Positions 17,766-27,234 are shown, counted from the stretch's first letter. The stretch: 64,000 bases of DNA from an uncultured Planctomycetales bacterium (GCA_903926465.1 CAIYJE010000126.1:85456-149455), one strand, 5' to 3'. The notes: generated by a model from the sequence alone, not told the origin. Numbers and translations are program-made.

Positions 17766-18503
17766 ATGTCCAAGACTCCCTGGCACACAGCCCTTGTCAC
17801 CGGCGCGGGTAGCGGTGTCGGCCAAGCTGTGGCCCAGACCTTACACTGCCGTGGACTTCAGGTTGCGCTGGTGGGCCGCCAGCTTGAGAAGCTTCAGGAG
17901 ACTGCTAAACTCCTGGGCGGCCCTTCCGAGCGCGTACTGATTGAGGCCTGCGATGTATCTGACCGCAAGGCTCTGGGTGAGTCGATTGCTCGAATCGAGA
18001 AAGCGTTTGGCTCGATTGATGTCCTGGTTTCAAACGCTGGAATCAATGTTCCAAAACGAACCCTTGAGCAGCTCGATCCCGCCGACTGGGACCGCATGAT
18101 TGCCACGAACCTCACCGGTTCGTTCAATCTGGCCCACTTCGTTTTGCCTGGAATGCGATCCCGAGGGCGTGGCCTGGTGGTGCAGATCTGCTCGGTCTCT
18201 GGCCTGCGGTCCAGCCCGCTGGGTGGAGCTGGTTACTCGGCCTCCAAGTTCGGTCAGGCCGCACTCGGGATTTGCCTGGGCCGCGAAGAGCGATCTCGCG
18301 GAATCAAATCCACCGTAATCTACCCAGGCGAGATCAATACCCCAATTCTTGAGCACCGGCCAGTACCGGTTTCCGCGGAACGCAAGGCGCTGATCTTGCA
18401 ACCAGAAGACGTTGCCTCGGCCGTGGGCTTTGCCGTCGATCTGCCACAACACGCCTCGGTTCCCGAACTCGTCCTGATGCCGGCCGGCGACGACTGGGTC
18501 TGA
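17766..18503 (+). CDS. SDR family oxidoreductase
   Basis: A 245-residue short-chain dehydrogenase of the classical FabG-like type. The cofactor motif TGAGSGVG is at residues 12-19, SNAG follows the fourth strand, and the catalytic set includes Ser in QICSVSGL and Tyr-Lys in YSASKFG. The later YPGEINTPI is standard. The substrate is not evident; no fatty acid or polyketide genes are near. The gene stands alone between divergent and convergent neighbours. Confidence 0.93.
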   Translation: MSKTPWHTALVTGAGSGVGQAVAQTLHCRGLQVALVGRQLEKLQETAKLLGGPSERVLIEACDVSDRKALGESIARIEKAFGSIDVLVSNAGINVPKRTLEQLDPADWDRMIATNLTGSFNLAHFVLPGMRSRGRGLVVQICSVSGLRSSPLGGAGYSASKFGQAALGICLGREERSRGIKSTVIYPGEINTPILEHRPVPVSAERKALILQPEDVASAVGFAVDLPQHASVPELVLMPAGDDWV

Positions 18504-18624
18504 GCCGTTCGTACTTCTTGGGAATTTGCCGACCCAAAGCCTCAGGCAAGCTCGATGTACGGGCAAGTAGACATCAGTTCAAAAACTGAGGGTCCTCTCG
18601 CCAATGCTCGAGCTTGTTTATCCG

Positions 18625-18647
18625 AACCTGACAAACGGCAGGTTCGC
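18625..18647. terminator. Hairpin between converging SDR and ABC transporter genes
   Basis: GAACCTG and CAGGTTC pair around a nine-base loop five bases beyond the ABC gene's stop. There is no T run, so it may act as an RNA-end stabiliser or a weak terminator. Confidence 0.45.
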
Positions 18648-18651
18648 CGCT

Positions 18652-20709
18652 TTAGCTCAGGGTGCCCAGTTCGGCTTCATTGGCAGCGTACGGGTTAAAT
18701 TCCAGATACTGGATATGCCGGTAGAGCTTGCTCTGCGTTTGCAAGTCACGGGGATGGCCCAGCGTTTCCAGCTTGCCATTGTGAATCACCAAAACCAGGT
18801 CGCACTTGCGAATGGTGGAAAGCCGGTGTGGCAGGAAGATCAGGGTTCGCCCCTTGGAGATCCGTTCGATCGTATCATCCATCAGGTGCCTGACCGCCTC
18901 GTCCACCGGCGTATGAGGCTCTTCGATAATCAAGATTGATGGGTCATGCAGCAAAGCGCGGGCGAGCGCGATCCGGAACTGCTGATCCAGCGGTAATGGA
19001 TGCCCAAGGGGACCAATCAGCGTGTCATACCCCTGAGGAAGCTGCTGGATGAAATGGTGCGCATGGGCCAGTTTTGCGGCTTCGATCACCTTGGGAGCCG
19101 TGAAGCTCGGGTTCCCAAGCCCGACGTTATTCATTACCGAGTCGCTAAAGACATAGTCTGCCTGGAAGATCAGCCCCACCTGGGCTCGCAAAGATTCCAA
19201 GGTCACGTCACGCAGGTTGATCGAGTCGATCAGAACGTTACCGCGAGTCGGGTCAAGCAGGCGGGGTATCAAACAGGCGAGCGCCTGCTTGGCGTCTTCG
19301 TCCAGGCTAAGCAAGGCAACCCGCGTTCCGGCCGGTATTTTTGCAGTGAGTCCCTCCAGCAGGGCTCGGCCCGAGTGATCTTCCACGGCCACATCCACAA
19401 ACTGGATCTCATGCTTCAAGGGCGGCAAGAAGCGGGCACCCACGGGCATCTGCAGGTCAGGCTTTCGCTCCATAAATGCCAGAATGGCTTGCGCAGCTCG
19501 GTCGGCAGTGGCCAACGTGCGAGTTCGGTAGAACCAGATTCGGATCGGCCAGATTAGCATGGCAAGCAAACCGATCAAAACCAGGGCACTCGCCATCTCA
19601 ATACGGCCCGTTAAAACCGAGTGGCAAAGCAACCCAAGCGCCAGAAAAGATGCGGCCGCAATCGCCAGGAAGACCCCAGGATGTTGACCCCGACTGCAGA
19701 GCAAGCGCCGCTCCTCAGTTGCCTGATATTCACCGAGATGCTGTTCAATACGCTCGTGATCCACCTTTTCCATGCCGAAAACACGCACCGTGCGAAGCAT
19801 CGAAAGGTCTTCGTGCAGTTGAAGCAGCCCCACGGCCGCATCGCGGGTGACCTCATCTCCCTCACGCCTGCGAGAATGCAGCAGGGGAACCGCGGCAATC
19901 CAGACCAGGCCGCCGAGCGCCAGCAAGAAGATGGTCAGTGAAGGAGAAAGCACCAGCGCCATGGCAATTAACCCCACCACCAGTACAGGTGCCAGACCTC
20001 CATGAAGCAGGTCCGCCAGCAATCCGTCGCGAACCTCGTTCACATCTCGTGTGAACAGATTGATTACCGGCCCCAACCCTTCACCTGGCAGCGAGGTCTG
20101 GCCCAGGCGATACATCTGGCGATGCAGTTGATTCCTCAAGGCACTGGCCGACTGAAGTGAAGCCTGTATCGCCAACCGGTTGCGAAGGCGGCCCACCAGG
20201 CCGATTAGCAACAGCAAGACCAGACCGGCAATCATCAGGCTGACCAGCGCCCCCTGATTCTCTCGAAGCGACCGGAATCGCATCACAAAGCCGTTCAGAA
20301 TCCCACCCGCAATCCGGTGGAACGGATTCGGGTCAAACGTGGTGTCTGCCACAACCGGATACAGACCGGTCTCTGGAACGGTGAGCGAGAGTTTCTTGCC
20401 GCCGGTATCCACGGCGGCAAGCTCATCAACCAAGGGAAGCCGAATTCGCAACCAGCTCGGCAATTGATCAAACTGAGCCGGCTGAAGATGAGCCGGCATC
20501 AGGCGGGTGACCCCTCTGTGATCGGCCAGATTCAAAATCAGGCCGATTAGAGCCACCAGAATCAGCACAAGAACGGCCTGGAGCACCGCCAGTGCGCGAA
20601 TCGTGACAAGCGAGCGTGACTGCGAGCCCATCAACTTGTAGGCACGATTCAGGGCTACGGAATACATGGCGGAAAACCCCGTAAGCTGAGCCCTGGCCAG
20701 GACCGTCAA
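18652..20709 (-). CDS. ABC exporter-type fusion with a degenerate ATPase domain
   Basis: A 685-residue half transporter: an N-terminal membrane domain (about residues 40-430, six helices plus a 100-residue insert between the first two) and a C-terminal nucleotide-binding domain. The ATPase motifs are damaged. The Walker A place (near 462-476) reads LLSLDEDAKQAL, with a Lys but not the GxxGxGKST glycines. The signature near 575 reads LPLDQQFRIALARAL in place of LSGGQ; Walker B is ILIIEEP; the H-loop His (LPHRLSTI) is kept. It may bind ATP poorly or pair with an intact partner. Substrate unknown. An ABC-2 permease is upstream on the same strand. Confidence 0.85.
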   Translation of the reverse strand: MTVLARAQLTGFSAMYSVALNRAYKLMGSQSRSLVTIRALAVLQAVLVLILVALIGLILNLADHRGVTRLMPAHLQPAQFDQLPSWLRIRLPLVDELAAVDTGGKKLSLTVPETGLYPVVADTTFDPNPFHRIAGGILNGFVMRFRSLRENQGALVSLMIAGLVLLLLIGLVGRLRNRLAIQASLQSASALRNQLHRQMYRLGQTSLPGEGLGPVINLFTRDVNEVRDGLLADLLHGGLAPVLVVGLIAMALVLSPSLTIFLLALGGLVWIAAVPLLHSRRREGDEVTRDAAVGLLQLHEDLSMLRTVRVFGMEKVDHERIEQHLGEYQATEERRLLCSRGQHPGVFLAIAAASFLALGLLCHSVLTGRIEMASALVLIGLLAMLIWPIRIWFYRTRTLATADRAAQAILAFMERKPDLQMPVGARFLPPLKHEIQFVDVAVEDHSGRALLEGLTAKIPAGTRVALLSLDEDAKQALACLIPRLLDPTRGNVLIDSINLRDVTLESLRAQVGLIFQADYVFSDSVMNNVGLGNPSFTAPKVIEAAKLAHAHHFIQQLPQGYDTLIGPLGHPLPLDQQFRIALARALLHDPSILIIEEPHTPVDEAVRHLMDDTIERISKGRTLIFLPHRLSTIRKCDLVLVIHNGKLETLGHPRDLQTQSKLYRHIQYLEFNPYAANEAELGTLS

Positions 20710-20766
20710 TCATGATTTGCCTGGCCTGATCTGCCCTCCTGTTTCCACCATCATCAAACCGAGACG

Positions 20767-21594
20767 TCAGGCAACGTCCCGATTCTCGAACAGCAAGAAC
20801 GCAAAGAGGATCGCTGCCATACTATACATCACGCTGTAGCCAAGCGCAGGCAAGACGTACGCCACCCACGGAATTACCGCACCCGTGGAGATGGCCGGCC
20901 CGGCATTGAAAAACTCAAGCGAGGGGAAGGCCCACGAGAAAAGCCGGGCCATGAAGGCCACCAGCTCATTGCGACCCTTGCCCGCCTGATTGGTTGCCTC
21001 AACAAGAACCGGAGTCAGGTGGCCCAGCAGAAAAATGCTGAAACAAACCACAAAGTTGGCCAGCAAGGGCAACCGGGTCGAAATCGCCACGCTAATTGCC
21101 GTCATCACCGACACTTCAAAGAAGCCAAGCACAAGACCAGGCAGCACCTGCATCACGTGCGCACCTGATCGCTTCAATTCATCCGCCGTACCCGCCGTTT
21201 CTCGGAGGTCATAATCTGCTTTGTAATAAACACAAAGCATGAAAACCACACCGAGCGAGGCAAACATGGCAAGCACGCCAAGTTCGATCCCGAAATATTT
21301 CCCCAGGATGAACTGACGACGGTTGATCGGCTTCGAAAGCATGGTAACCGCAGTCTTCCCCTCAATCTCTTCCGCCACGCTGCTGCTAGAAGTCAACAGC
21401 GCCAGGATCAAGCTGAACAACAGAACTGTCGCCAGCCCTGTGTCCTTGTACATCTTGATATCTTCGTTGAAGGTGAAATACGGCACGAAAACCGAGATAA
21501 TCAAGAAGAGCGAGGCAATGAACAGCAGCGCCCAGAAGGCTGGCTGCCGGACAGCTTCACGCGCGGTGGCTAACGCAATCGTCAGAGTCTTCAT
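20767..21594 (-). CDS. ABC-2 type transporter permease
   Basis: A 275-residue membrane protein from ATG 21594, which follows AGGA by seven bases; the open frame extends upstream without protein-like sequence. Residues show six hydrophobic helices and the ABC-2 permease hallmark VAEEIEGKTAVTMLSKPINR at the first cytoplasmic loop. It needs an ATPase partner; the next gene downstream is an exporter-type fusion with a degraded ATPase domain, and no intact separate ATPase gene is in view. Whether the two genes act together is uncertain. Confidence 0.88.
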   Translation of the reverse strand: MKTLTIALATAREAVRQPAFWALLFIASLFLIISVFVPYFTFNEDIKMYKDTGLATVLLFSLILALLTSSSSVAEEIEGKTAVTMLSKPINRRQFILGKYFGIELGVLAMFASLGVVFMLCVYYKADYDLRETAGTADELKRSGAHVMQVLPGLVLGFFEVSVMTAISVAISTRLPLLANFVVCFSIFLLGHLTPVLVEATNQAGKGRNELVAFMARLFSWAFPSLEFFNAGPAISTGAVIPWVAYVLPALGYSVMYSMAAILFAFLLFENRDVA

Positions 21595-21724
21595 GTGCGA
21601 TCCTGGAAGAGTCTTGAACGGAACGCCTGGCAAGAACCACCAGGGCAACTCTGGAGAAGCGAATTCAAAACCACGACCAGACCCAAGTCTAAGAGCTGAC
21701 TGTCCCTGGTTTTGAAGCGACTTC

Positions 21725-22069
21725 TCAGTACTGAATGGTGAATGAATCAGGAATCGGCCCCGTGTTCTGCAGGACCGTTGTTGAATGATAGCGGATTCGC
21801 GAACCATGTTCACGCAGAATTGCGGCTTCGAAAGCATCCAAGGTTGTCGGATCGCCCCAGCAGACCACCTCAACCGTGCCGTCATCCTGGTTTCGCACGT
21901 ATCCCCGAACCGGAAACGCCGTGGCCAGCCTACAGGTAGTCACCCGGAAGCCAACCCCCTGTACGTGGCCATGAAAGACCCAGCGCCGGCCGTCCAGCAC
22001 ACTCAATTCACACCCCAGTTTGAAAGATTTCCTGAAACTTTTCCAGAAGTTTACGTCACCGGGCAACAC
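21725..22069 (-). CDS. acyP: Acylphosphatase
   Basis: Acylphosphatase hydrolyses carboxyl-phosphate bonds in small acyl phosphates. The motif GHVQGVGFR holds the phosphate-binding Arg, and GYVRN holds the catalytic Asn; the ferredoxin-like alpha/beta fold follows (TVEVVCWGD, then AFEAAILREHG). The start is unsure: GTG 22069 opens the frame, but a TTG or GTG about 20 residues later, just before LDGRRWVFHG, would give the usual length of about 90 residues. Confidence 0.9.
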   Translation of the reverse strand: MLPGDVNFWKSFRKSFKLGCELSVLDGRRWVFHGHVQGVGFRVTTCRLATAFPVRGYVRNQDDGTVEVVCWGDPTTLDAFEAAILREHGSRIRYHSTTVLQNTGPIPDSFTIQY

Positions 22070-22409
22070 CCGGACAAGATCCGGAACAACAGCAACCCTC
22101 CTCGGACAATTCCTGGCTCGTCAGAACCCGTCAACCTGATCAGGCCGGCAATCCACTGAAATTGCGTTATCAGGAAGAATGCCGACCCCAGGAAGATGCT
22201 GTGGCCCGCTTTACGAATGAATCCACCCTGGTCTGAGATGGAGTGGACAGCAGGGTCACAGCAACCTACACCTGGACCGAAGCGTGTGGGATACGTTTAC
22301 CAGCCTGGTTGAAATTGCTCGGCCTGAAATAACCAGAGGCCGGTTTTCCACCTGTTTGATGGAAAACCGGCCTCGGATTGTGGTTTTATCATTCTCAGGC
22401 CCAACAGCC
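22070..22409. other. Intergenic region with a long hairpin
   Basis: About 340 bases upstream of acylphosphatase and downstream of a secreted-protein gene. It holds the hairpin at 22336-22374; no other feature was recognised. Confidence 0.5.
22336..22374. terminator. Long perfect hairpin after the secreted-protein gene
   Basis: Fifteen perfect base pairs (GAGGCCGGTTTTCCA with its complement) around a nine-base loop, 35 bases after the minus-strand stop at 22410. No T run follows on either side, so the call as terminator is probable rather than certain. Confidence 0.6.
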
Positions 22410-23675
22410 TCAAAGTCCATTCAGCTCAATCCGCTCCAGAATACCGGTGGCGGTTGGGATGCTGGTACCACCCGAGCGGTTAGGACCGATCGCCAGGCCG
22501 TCGAGGGTGACCTCGGGAGCATCGGCCGCCTTGCTGGTGCGCAGAACCAGAGTATCAACAGAGAACGGCAGCTTGTTGACGACCTGGAAGCTGGAAACGC
22601 CCCGCTTCTTACCGGCGGGATGAACTTTCACGAAGGCGGTGGCTACGCCACTATCAATCGCTCGGACAAAGTCATCGGCGGTCACTTTTTCGACGGCCGA
22701 GTTGAGAGCGATGCTGGCGTTTCCGAGTTTGTTCCAGCCGCCCTGGGCCGAATGATGCTTGACCGTGGTAAGGGCGCGGGTGTTACCTGGCCGGGCTGCG
22801 TCTGGAACCAGCATGATGTCGACCCACAGGGTCGAAGGCCGGGCGGTCTGAGCGTCGGCTTCTTCAACCACTTGCACAGGCAAACCGAACAGGCGACGGC
22901 CTTCAAACTCTTTCTGGAGGCGGCTAGCATCGGAATCGAGCCCCGATTCACCACGTACCCGAACCAGAACGCGGCCATTCTGGAAGTAGGCGGGATCGAC
23001 CAGTTCCTGGGTACCTGATGCATCCAACGCCTCAACAAACCGAGCAGCCACGCTGATCTCGTCGGTGTTCAAGTAGCGTCGGGCTTCTTTGGCCATCTGG
23101 GCAAAGGTCATGTGGTTGAACACGTTCCAGGCCACCGCCTGAGCAACGCCGTAACCTGCGCCAAGAACCGCCACGTTTCGGAGTGCCTTCTGGGCGCGGG
23201 TGTCGGGGGTGAAATCGGCCACGTCAACCAGCTTGAACTGAACGTCAGAGGTTGGGGTCGGCAGCCCGAAATTCAGGCAGATCGCGGCTACATCCAGGTC
23301 CAGAATCTGGCCGGCTGCCAGTGGAATAATCGCGCCAACTTCAGGATTCTCAGGACGAACCCCGATAGAGCGGAAACCCATGTTCTGCCCCTGACCCACG
23401 CTGGTGGCGGCAACCAGACCGGGCGGCAAAACAACCTTGAGCCGCTGGTCGGTGCGGTTGGCCATGACAAGCTTCACGCTTTGGGCCCCATTACCGCTTA
23501 ACATCAAGTCCACCTGGCCAGCACGCTCAGCCTCAAGAATTGAGATCGAGTCGGCGGGGGCGGTCGCGGTCCGGCTCTTGGCACGCGCATCTTCGGCGGT
23601 TGCCAGTGCGGCTCCGTACACCATGCTCAACAGGGCCAGGGCATACCCGGCCGGTCGGCTGAATCGCATCCTCAT
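22410..23675 (-). CDS. Secreted protein of unknown function
   Basis: A 421-residue protein from ATG 23675 (MRMRFSRPAGYALALLSMVY), with a signal peptide of about 28 residues and an AAG ribosome binding motif upstream. The mature part has two sections. The first has beta-rich segments with VKLVMANRTDQRLKVVLPPG and a middle helix-rich stretch around RRYLNTDEISVAARFVEAL. The second, VTADDFVRAIDSGVATAFVK, also shows beta strands. No catalytic motif or known family is recognised. Export to the periplasm or surface is likely. Confidence 0.75.
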   Translation of the reverse strand: MRMRFSRPAGYALALLSMVYGAALATAEDARAKSRTATAPADSISILEAERAGQVDLMLSGNGAQSVKLVMANRTDQRLKVVLPPGLVAATSVGQGQNMGFRSIGVRPENPEVGAIIPLAAGQILDLDVAAICLNFGLPTPTSDVQFKLVDVADFTPDTRAQKALRNVAVLGAGYGVAQAVAWNVFNHMTFAQMAKEARRYLNTDEISVAARFVEALDASGTQELVDPAYFQNGRVLVRVRGESGLDSDASRLQKEFEGRRLFGLPVQVVEEADAQTARPSTLWVDIMLVPDAARPGNTRALTTVKHHSAQGGWNKLGNASIALNSAVEKVTADDFVRAIDSGVATAFVKVHPAGKKRGVSSFQVVNKLPFSVDTLVLRTSKAADAPEVTLDGLAIGPNRSGGTSIPTATGILERIELNGL

Positions 23676-24122
23676 CGTTCGCACCTTTCCGGTAGGGTCA
23701 TCACCGGGTCCAATCCGCCGGGTCAAACGGCCGAGCCAGATCCATTTTCCAGGGGGACGCAACCTCTCCGGGAAGCGGTCCCAATGTACCAGCCAGTACG
23801 AGAACGCACCGGCGGTCGAAAATATTCGGCTAAGTATCACCCTTATCATCGGCCGAAGCAGCCCGAAAGATCAGTGAATGGCCCGCGAATGCCAGGGTTA
23901 AACTTGAAACGGGTGACTGACGGCCTGGCCCTTAACGATGTTGCTTGTGTGTTCCAGGCGAAGCACCGGGGCACGGGGCCTTGGATTCAGGGGGATCGGT
24001 TTTTCTGGTTCAGGCAGGGGGTTGCCATCGAGCCTTCCTTCCTGGCCGATCTGCCATGCGCGGAGTAAGATCCATTCCAAGCCGATTCTCAAATCTCAAG
24101 GTCGTTGCAAAGGTACGAGTGC
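23676..24122. other. Divergent intergenic region without a recognised gene
   Basis: About 450 bases between the secreted-protein gene (minus) and a degenerate SDR gene (plus). Open frames here lack protein-like composition. Promoters for both genes should lie here but were not resolved. Confidence 0.45.
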
Positions 24123-24938
24123 ATGTCTGGATTGCGTCGGGTGGCTTTGATCACAGGTGGATCACGTGGGCTGGGGGCGGCGATTGCCGGCCAGTTGGTC
24201 CAGCAGGGATGGCTCGTAGGCTTGCTGGCACGCGCCGGATCCGAACTGGAAATGACCGCTTCGGCAGTCAGATCCGAAGGGGGAACCGCCTGGACCATTG
24301 AGGCCGACGTACTGGATGCGGAACAGATGCGGCAAGGATGTACTACGCTCGCGGAACAAGCGGGTGGGATTGACGCCCTGATCCACTCCGCCGGCATCTT
24401 GGAAGCCGTGGGGCCGGCCCAGACCCTCGATCCGGTCACCTGGCGAAGGGATTTCGAGACCTCTCCCCTTGGCTTCTTTCATGCTTTTCGGGCGGCCTAC
24501 CCGTACCTGAAGCAATCCCGGGTGGCTTCCGCCATTGCCCTGGTTGGGCCGGGTTATCATGCTGAGGTTGCCCACGCCAGCGCCTATGCCGCCGGCCAGG
24601 CAGCCTTGGTTCGCCTGATCGAGACGCTGGACGCTGAAGAACTGGGCAACCAATTGCCGCTGTACGCCGTTTATCCAGGCCTGGTTCCGACCCACCTGAT
24701 CCTGAATTTGCTGGACCGTCCCGAAGGACGTCGCTGGTTACCCAGATTCACGGAAGCCTTTGCCGAAGGGAAAGAGACCACTCCAGACGCAGCCAGCGAG
24801 ATGGTTGCCTGGTTGCTGGAGCATCGACCGCCGGAATTGAGCGGGCGATTGGTCCAGGCTTTGCAAACTCCTGAGATCCTCGAATTGCGGCTCGCACGCA
24901 TTGCGGAAGAGAACCTCGGGAGGCTTCGGAGCCGCTGA
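24123..24938 (+). CDS. SDR-fold protein lacking the catalytic lysine
   Basis: A 271-residue protein from ATG 24123 (MSGLRRVALITGG). The cofactor site TGGSRGLG and HSAG at the fourth strand are kept. In the catalytic centre the Tyr is present (Tyr155) but the usual Lys four residues later is Gln159 (AYAAGQ). The Ser expected about 13 residues before the Tyr falls in VGPGYHAEVAHAS without a clear equivalent. The protein probably still binds NAD(P) but may have no dehydrogenase activity. An ACT-domain gene follows on the same strand after 106 bases. Confidence 0.85.
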   Translation: MSGLRRVALITGGSRGLGAAIAGQLVQQGWLVGLLARAGSELEMTASAVRSEGGTAWTIEADVLDAEQMRQGCTTLAEQAGGIDALIHSAGILEAVGPAQTLDPVTWRRDFETSPLGFFHAFRAAYPYLKQSRVASAIALVGPGYHAEVAHASAYAAGQAALVRLIETLDAEELGNQLPLYAVYPGLVPTHLILNLLDRPEGRRWLPRFTEAFAEGKETTPDAASEMVAWLLEHRPPELSGRLVQALQTPEILELRLARIAEENLGRLRSR

Positions 24939-25044
24939 TACCGCTATGCCATCCACTGACGAACATTGAATCGGCCTGGTTCGCCCGCTAAACTTGAACG
25001 CTGGATGTCGATACCTGACAGCCTTATGAGACTGAGGGAATTCC

Positions 25045-25539
25045 ATGAGTTTGGGAGAAGGCAGCGGAAGTGAGCTGGACTTCGCCACCCTCGAGGGGCG
25101 TGATTATCCTTCGATCACTCAGTTCTCGGTATTCCTTGAAAACCGTGTCGGCAAGTTGCTTGAGCTGACCAGGGTTTTTCGAGGGTCCAAGGTCAAGATT
25201 GTCGGCCTGTCGATCGTAGACTCAGCCGACTGCTGCATCGTGCGCCTGATACTCAGCCATCCCGAGCAGGGACGAGAACTGATCGAGCGGGCGGAGTTGG
25301 CGGTCGCCGAGAATGATCTGGTGGTTGTCGAACTCAAAAACGGGCCGGAATCACTGGTTGAGATTTGCGCAGCTTTGATCCAGGCGGAACTGAACATCCA
25401 TTACGCTTACCCGTTAATTGTTCATCCACACGGTCGGTCTGCGCTCGCTCTGCACGTGGATAACGTCTCCGCAGCGTGCCAGAACCTGCGACACAAGGGA
25501 TTTGAACTGCTGTGCGAAGCCGACCTCACCGCTTCTTAG
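25045..25539 (+). CDS. Protein with two ACT domains
   Basis: A 164-residue protein with a ribosome binding site (GAGGG, six bases from ATG). The first ACT domain spans residues about 27-90 (TQFSVFLENRVGKLLELTRV), the second about 95-160 (VVVELKNGPESLVEICAALI). The arrangement looks like a free amino-acid-sensing regulator rather than an enzyme subunit. It overlaps the converging NUDIX gene by four bases. Partner and ligand unknown; I recall similar proteins in other planctomycetes. Confidence 0.85.
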   Translation: MSLGEGSGSELDFATLEGRDYPSITQFSVFLENRVGKLLELTRVFRGSKVKIVGLSIVDSADCCIVRLILSHPEQGRELIERAELAVAENDLVVVELKNGPESLVEICAALIQAELNIHYAYPLIVHPHGRSALALHVDNVSAACQNLRHKGFELLCEADLTAS

Positions 25540-26015
25540 CGTGGGTTGAGCAAAGAGTCTAACGGCTCATCAAGCTGAACCACGTTTAGCCAGTGGCTTG
25601 CGGCCTCCCAGATTGCCTGGTGGTCAAAAGCCAGGGGTGGAAGCTCATGCACGGGAAACCAGGTCGCCTCGCTGGCATCATCTGACCCTTTGGCTGGTGC
25701 TGGCCATTTCACCAGCCCAATATGAGCCAGGCTGATCACGCGCCCGCGGGGGTCGCGGTTCACCTCTCCGAACACGGCAAGCGGGGTCAGAAACGCAAGT
25801 TGTGAGATCCCGGTCTCTTCCAGCAACTCGCGTCTAGCCGCCGCGTCCACAGATTCATCCATCTCCAGGAATCCGCCCGGAAAGGCCCAGGCACCGGCAA
25901 ACGGCTCATGAGCGCGTTGGATCAGGAGGGTACGAAGGGTTTTGCCATCGTGCCCTAGCAAGACGATATCCACGGTCACCGCGGGACGGGGATAGTCATA
26001 ACAGTAGCGACCCAT
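25536..26015 (-). CDS. NUDIX hydrolase
   Basis: A 159-residue hydrolase of nucleoside diphosphate derivatives. The NUDIX box is complete, GGFLEMDESVDAAARRELLEETGI in pattern, beginning near residue 47, with the REXXEE core RELLEE. The start MGRYCYDYPRPAVTVDIVLL is like ADP-ribose pyrophosphatase-type or NrtR-like proteins without the DNA-binding part. Substrate not predictable. The N-terminus is divergent from an acyl-CoA dehydrogenase-like gene. Confidence 0.93.
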   Translation of the reverse strand: MGRYCYDYPRPAVTVDIVLLGHDGKTLRTLLIQRAHEPFAGAWAFPGGFLEMDESVDAAARRELLEETGISQLAFLTPLAVFGEVNRDPRGRVISLAHIGLVKWPAPAKGSDDASEATWFPVHELPPLAFDHQAIWEAASHWLNVVQLDEPLDSLLNPR

Positions 26016-26133
26016 GAGCGAGAACTCCCAGCGAAGGGGGGCAGACTCAACGCCTCGATCAAACTATCCTACTCATTGTGGGGGCCACAATTCCTCATCA
26101 AGTGCGAATCGTTCTCAAGCGACTGGCGACTGC

Positions 26134-27234
26134 ATGTTGATCCCAGATTGGAACCATTGGAACCCGGACAAGCCAGGGATTGCTTTGCTGGAGTCTCGGT
26201 TGAGCGAACTGGCCGGGCTCGATGCCAAGGCCGATGAACATGGGACCTGGAACGAGCCGCTGTGGCAGGCAATTGTCGCGGCAGGCGCACATCGCTGGAT
26301 TCCTGGGAAAGAGCAGGGTGGACTGGGCCTGGACACGGCATCGGTCTTGAGTCTGTATGGCAAGCTCGCCGAGGCCAGCCTGACAGCGGCCTTTCTGCTC
26401 AGCCAGCAAGATGCTGCGGTGCGCCGCTTGCTTCCCTCCAGCGATAGGGCCCATGTTGCCTCGCTCTTGCAAGACGTGGTGGCTGGAAAAACATTTGTGA
26501 CGGTTGGAATTTCTCAGCTCACCACCTCGACGCGGCTGGGCGAGGCCGCCATGCGGGTACGGCAGGAAACGGACGGCGGCCTGATTCTGGACGGGGCGAT
26601 GCCCTGGGTCACAGGAGCGACCCGTGCCGAGGCGTTTGTGACGGGCGGAGTTCTGGAGGATGGCCAGCAGGTGCTGGTGGTTGTGCCACGCAGTCGACCG
26701 GGAATCACGGTGGGAGACCCATTGCCGCTGGCCGCGCTCCAGGCGTCTTGCACATGTGAGGTGCAGTGCGTCCAGGTCCGGATTGAGCCCAAAGAGGTCT
26801 TGGCGGGCCCCTCGTTGGAGGTCATGAAGATTCCCGGTCTGGCCGGAACCGGTGGGCTGGAAACCTCGGCCCTGGCACTGGGCCAGGCACGCGCCGCACT
26901 GGCCGCGTTGGCAAACCTGACGACCAGGAATGGCCAGGAACATGAACCAACCACAGCCCTGGCCACGCTTTGGGAAACGCTGGCGGCTGACTTGCTGCTG
27001 GCGGCCAGGCAAGCTCCCAACGCTCCACCACCCGCTGAGATCCGCCAGCGTGCCAATGCGCTGGTCAATCGCACGGCTCAGGCGTTTTTGACCGCCCGCA
27101 AGGGTTCTGGCTTTCTGCGTACTGATCCTGCTCAACGCTGGGCGCGGCAGGCCATGTTCTTTCTTGTTTGGTCATGCCCCACGCCCGTGGCCCAGGCATC
27201 AATTCGTGACCTTGCGGGGCTCTGTCCGCTCTGA
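26134..27234 (+). CDS. Acyl-CoA dehydrogenase-like protein
   Basis: A 366-residue protein from ATG 26134 (MLIPDWNHWNPD). It follows the acyl-CoA dehydrogenase layout: an N-terminal helical part, a middle beta part with VTVGISQLTTSTRLGEAAMR and GAMPWVTGATRAEAFVTG (the flavin-contacting region), and a C-terminal helical domain with ALALGQARAALAALA. It is shorter than typical members (about 380-400), and a catalytic Glu could not be located by eye. No beta-oxidation genes are adjacent, so the physiological substrate is unknown. Confidence 0.75.
   Translation: MLIPDWNHWNPDKPGIALLESRLSELAGLDAKADEHGTWNEPLWQAIVAAGAHRWIPGKEQGGLGLDTASVLSLYGKLAEASLTAAFLLSQQDAAVRRLLPSSDRAHVASLLQDVVAGKTFVTVGISQLTTSTRLGEAAMRVRQETDGGLILDGAMPWVTGATRAEAFVTGGVLEDGQQVLVVVPRSRPGITVGDPLPLAALQASCTCEVQCVQVRIEPKEVLAGPSLEVMKIPGLAGTGGLETSALALGQARAALAALANLTTRNGQEHEPTTALATLWETLAADLLLAARQAPNAPPPAEIRQRANALVNRTAQAFLTARKGSGFLRTDPAQRWARQAMFFLVWSCPTPVAQASIRDLAGLCPL

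Noticed and set aside
26098..27135. Minus-strand open frame opposite the acyl-CoA dehydrogenase-like gene
   Set aside because: The plus-strand protein has the family layout; the reverse frame has none.
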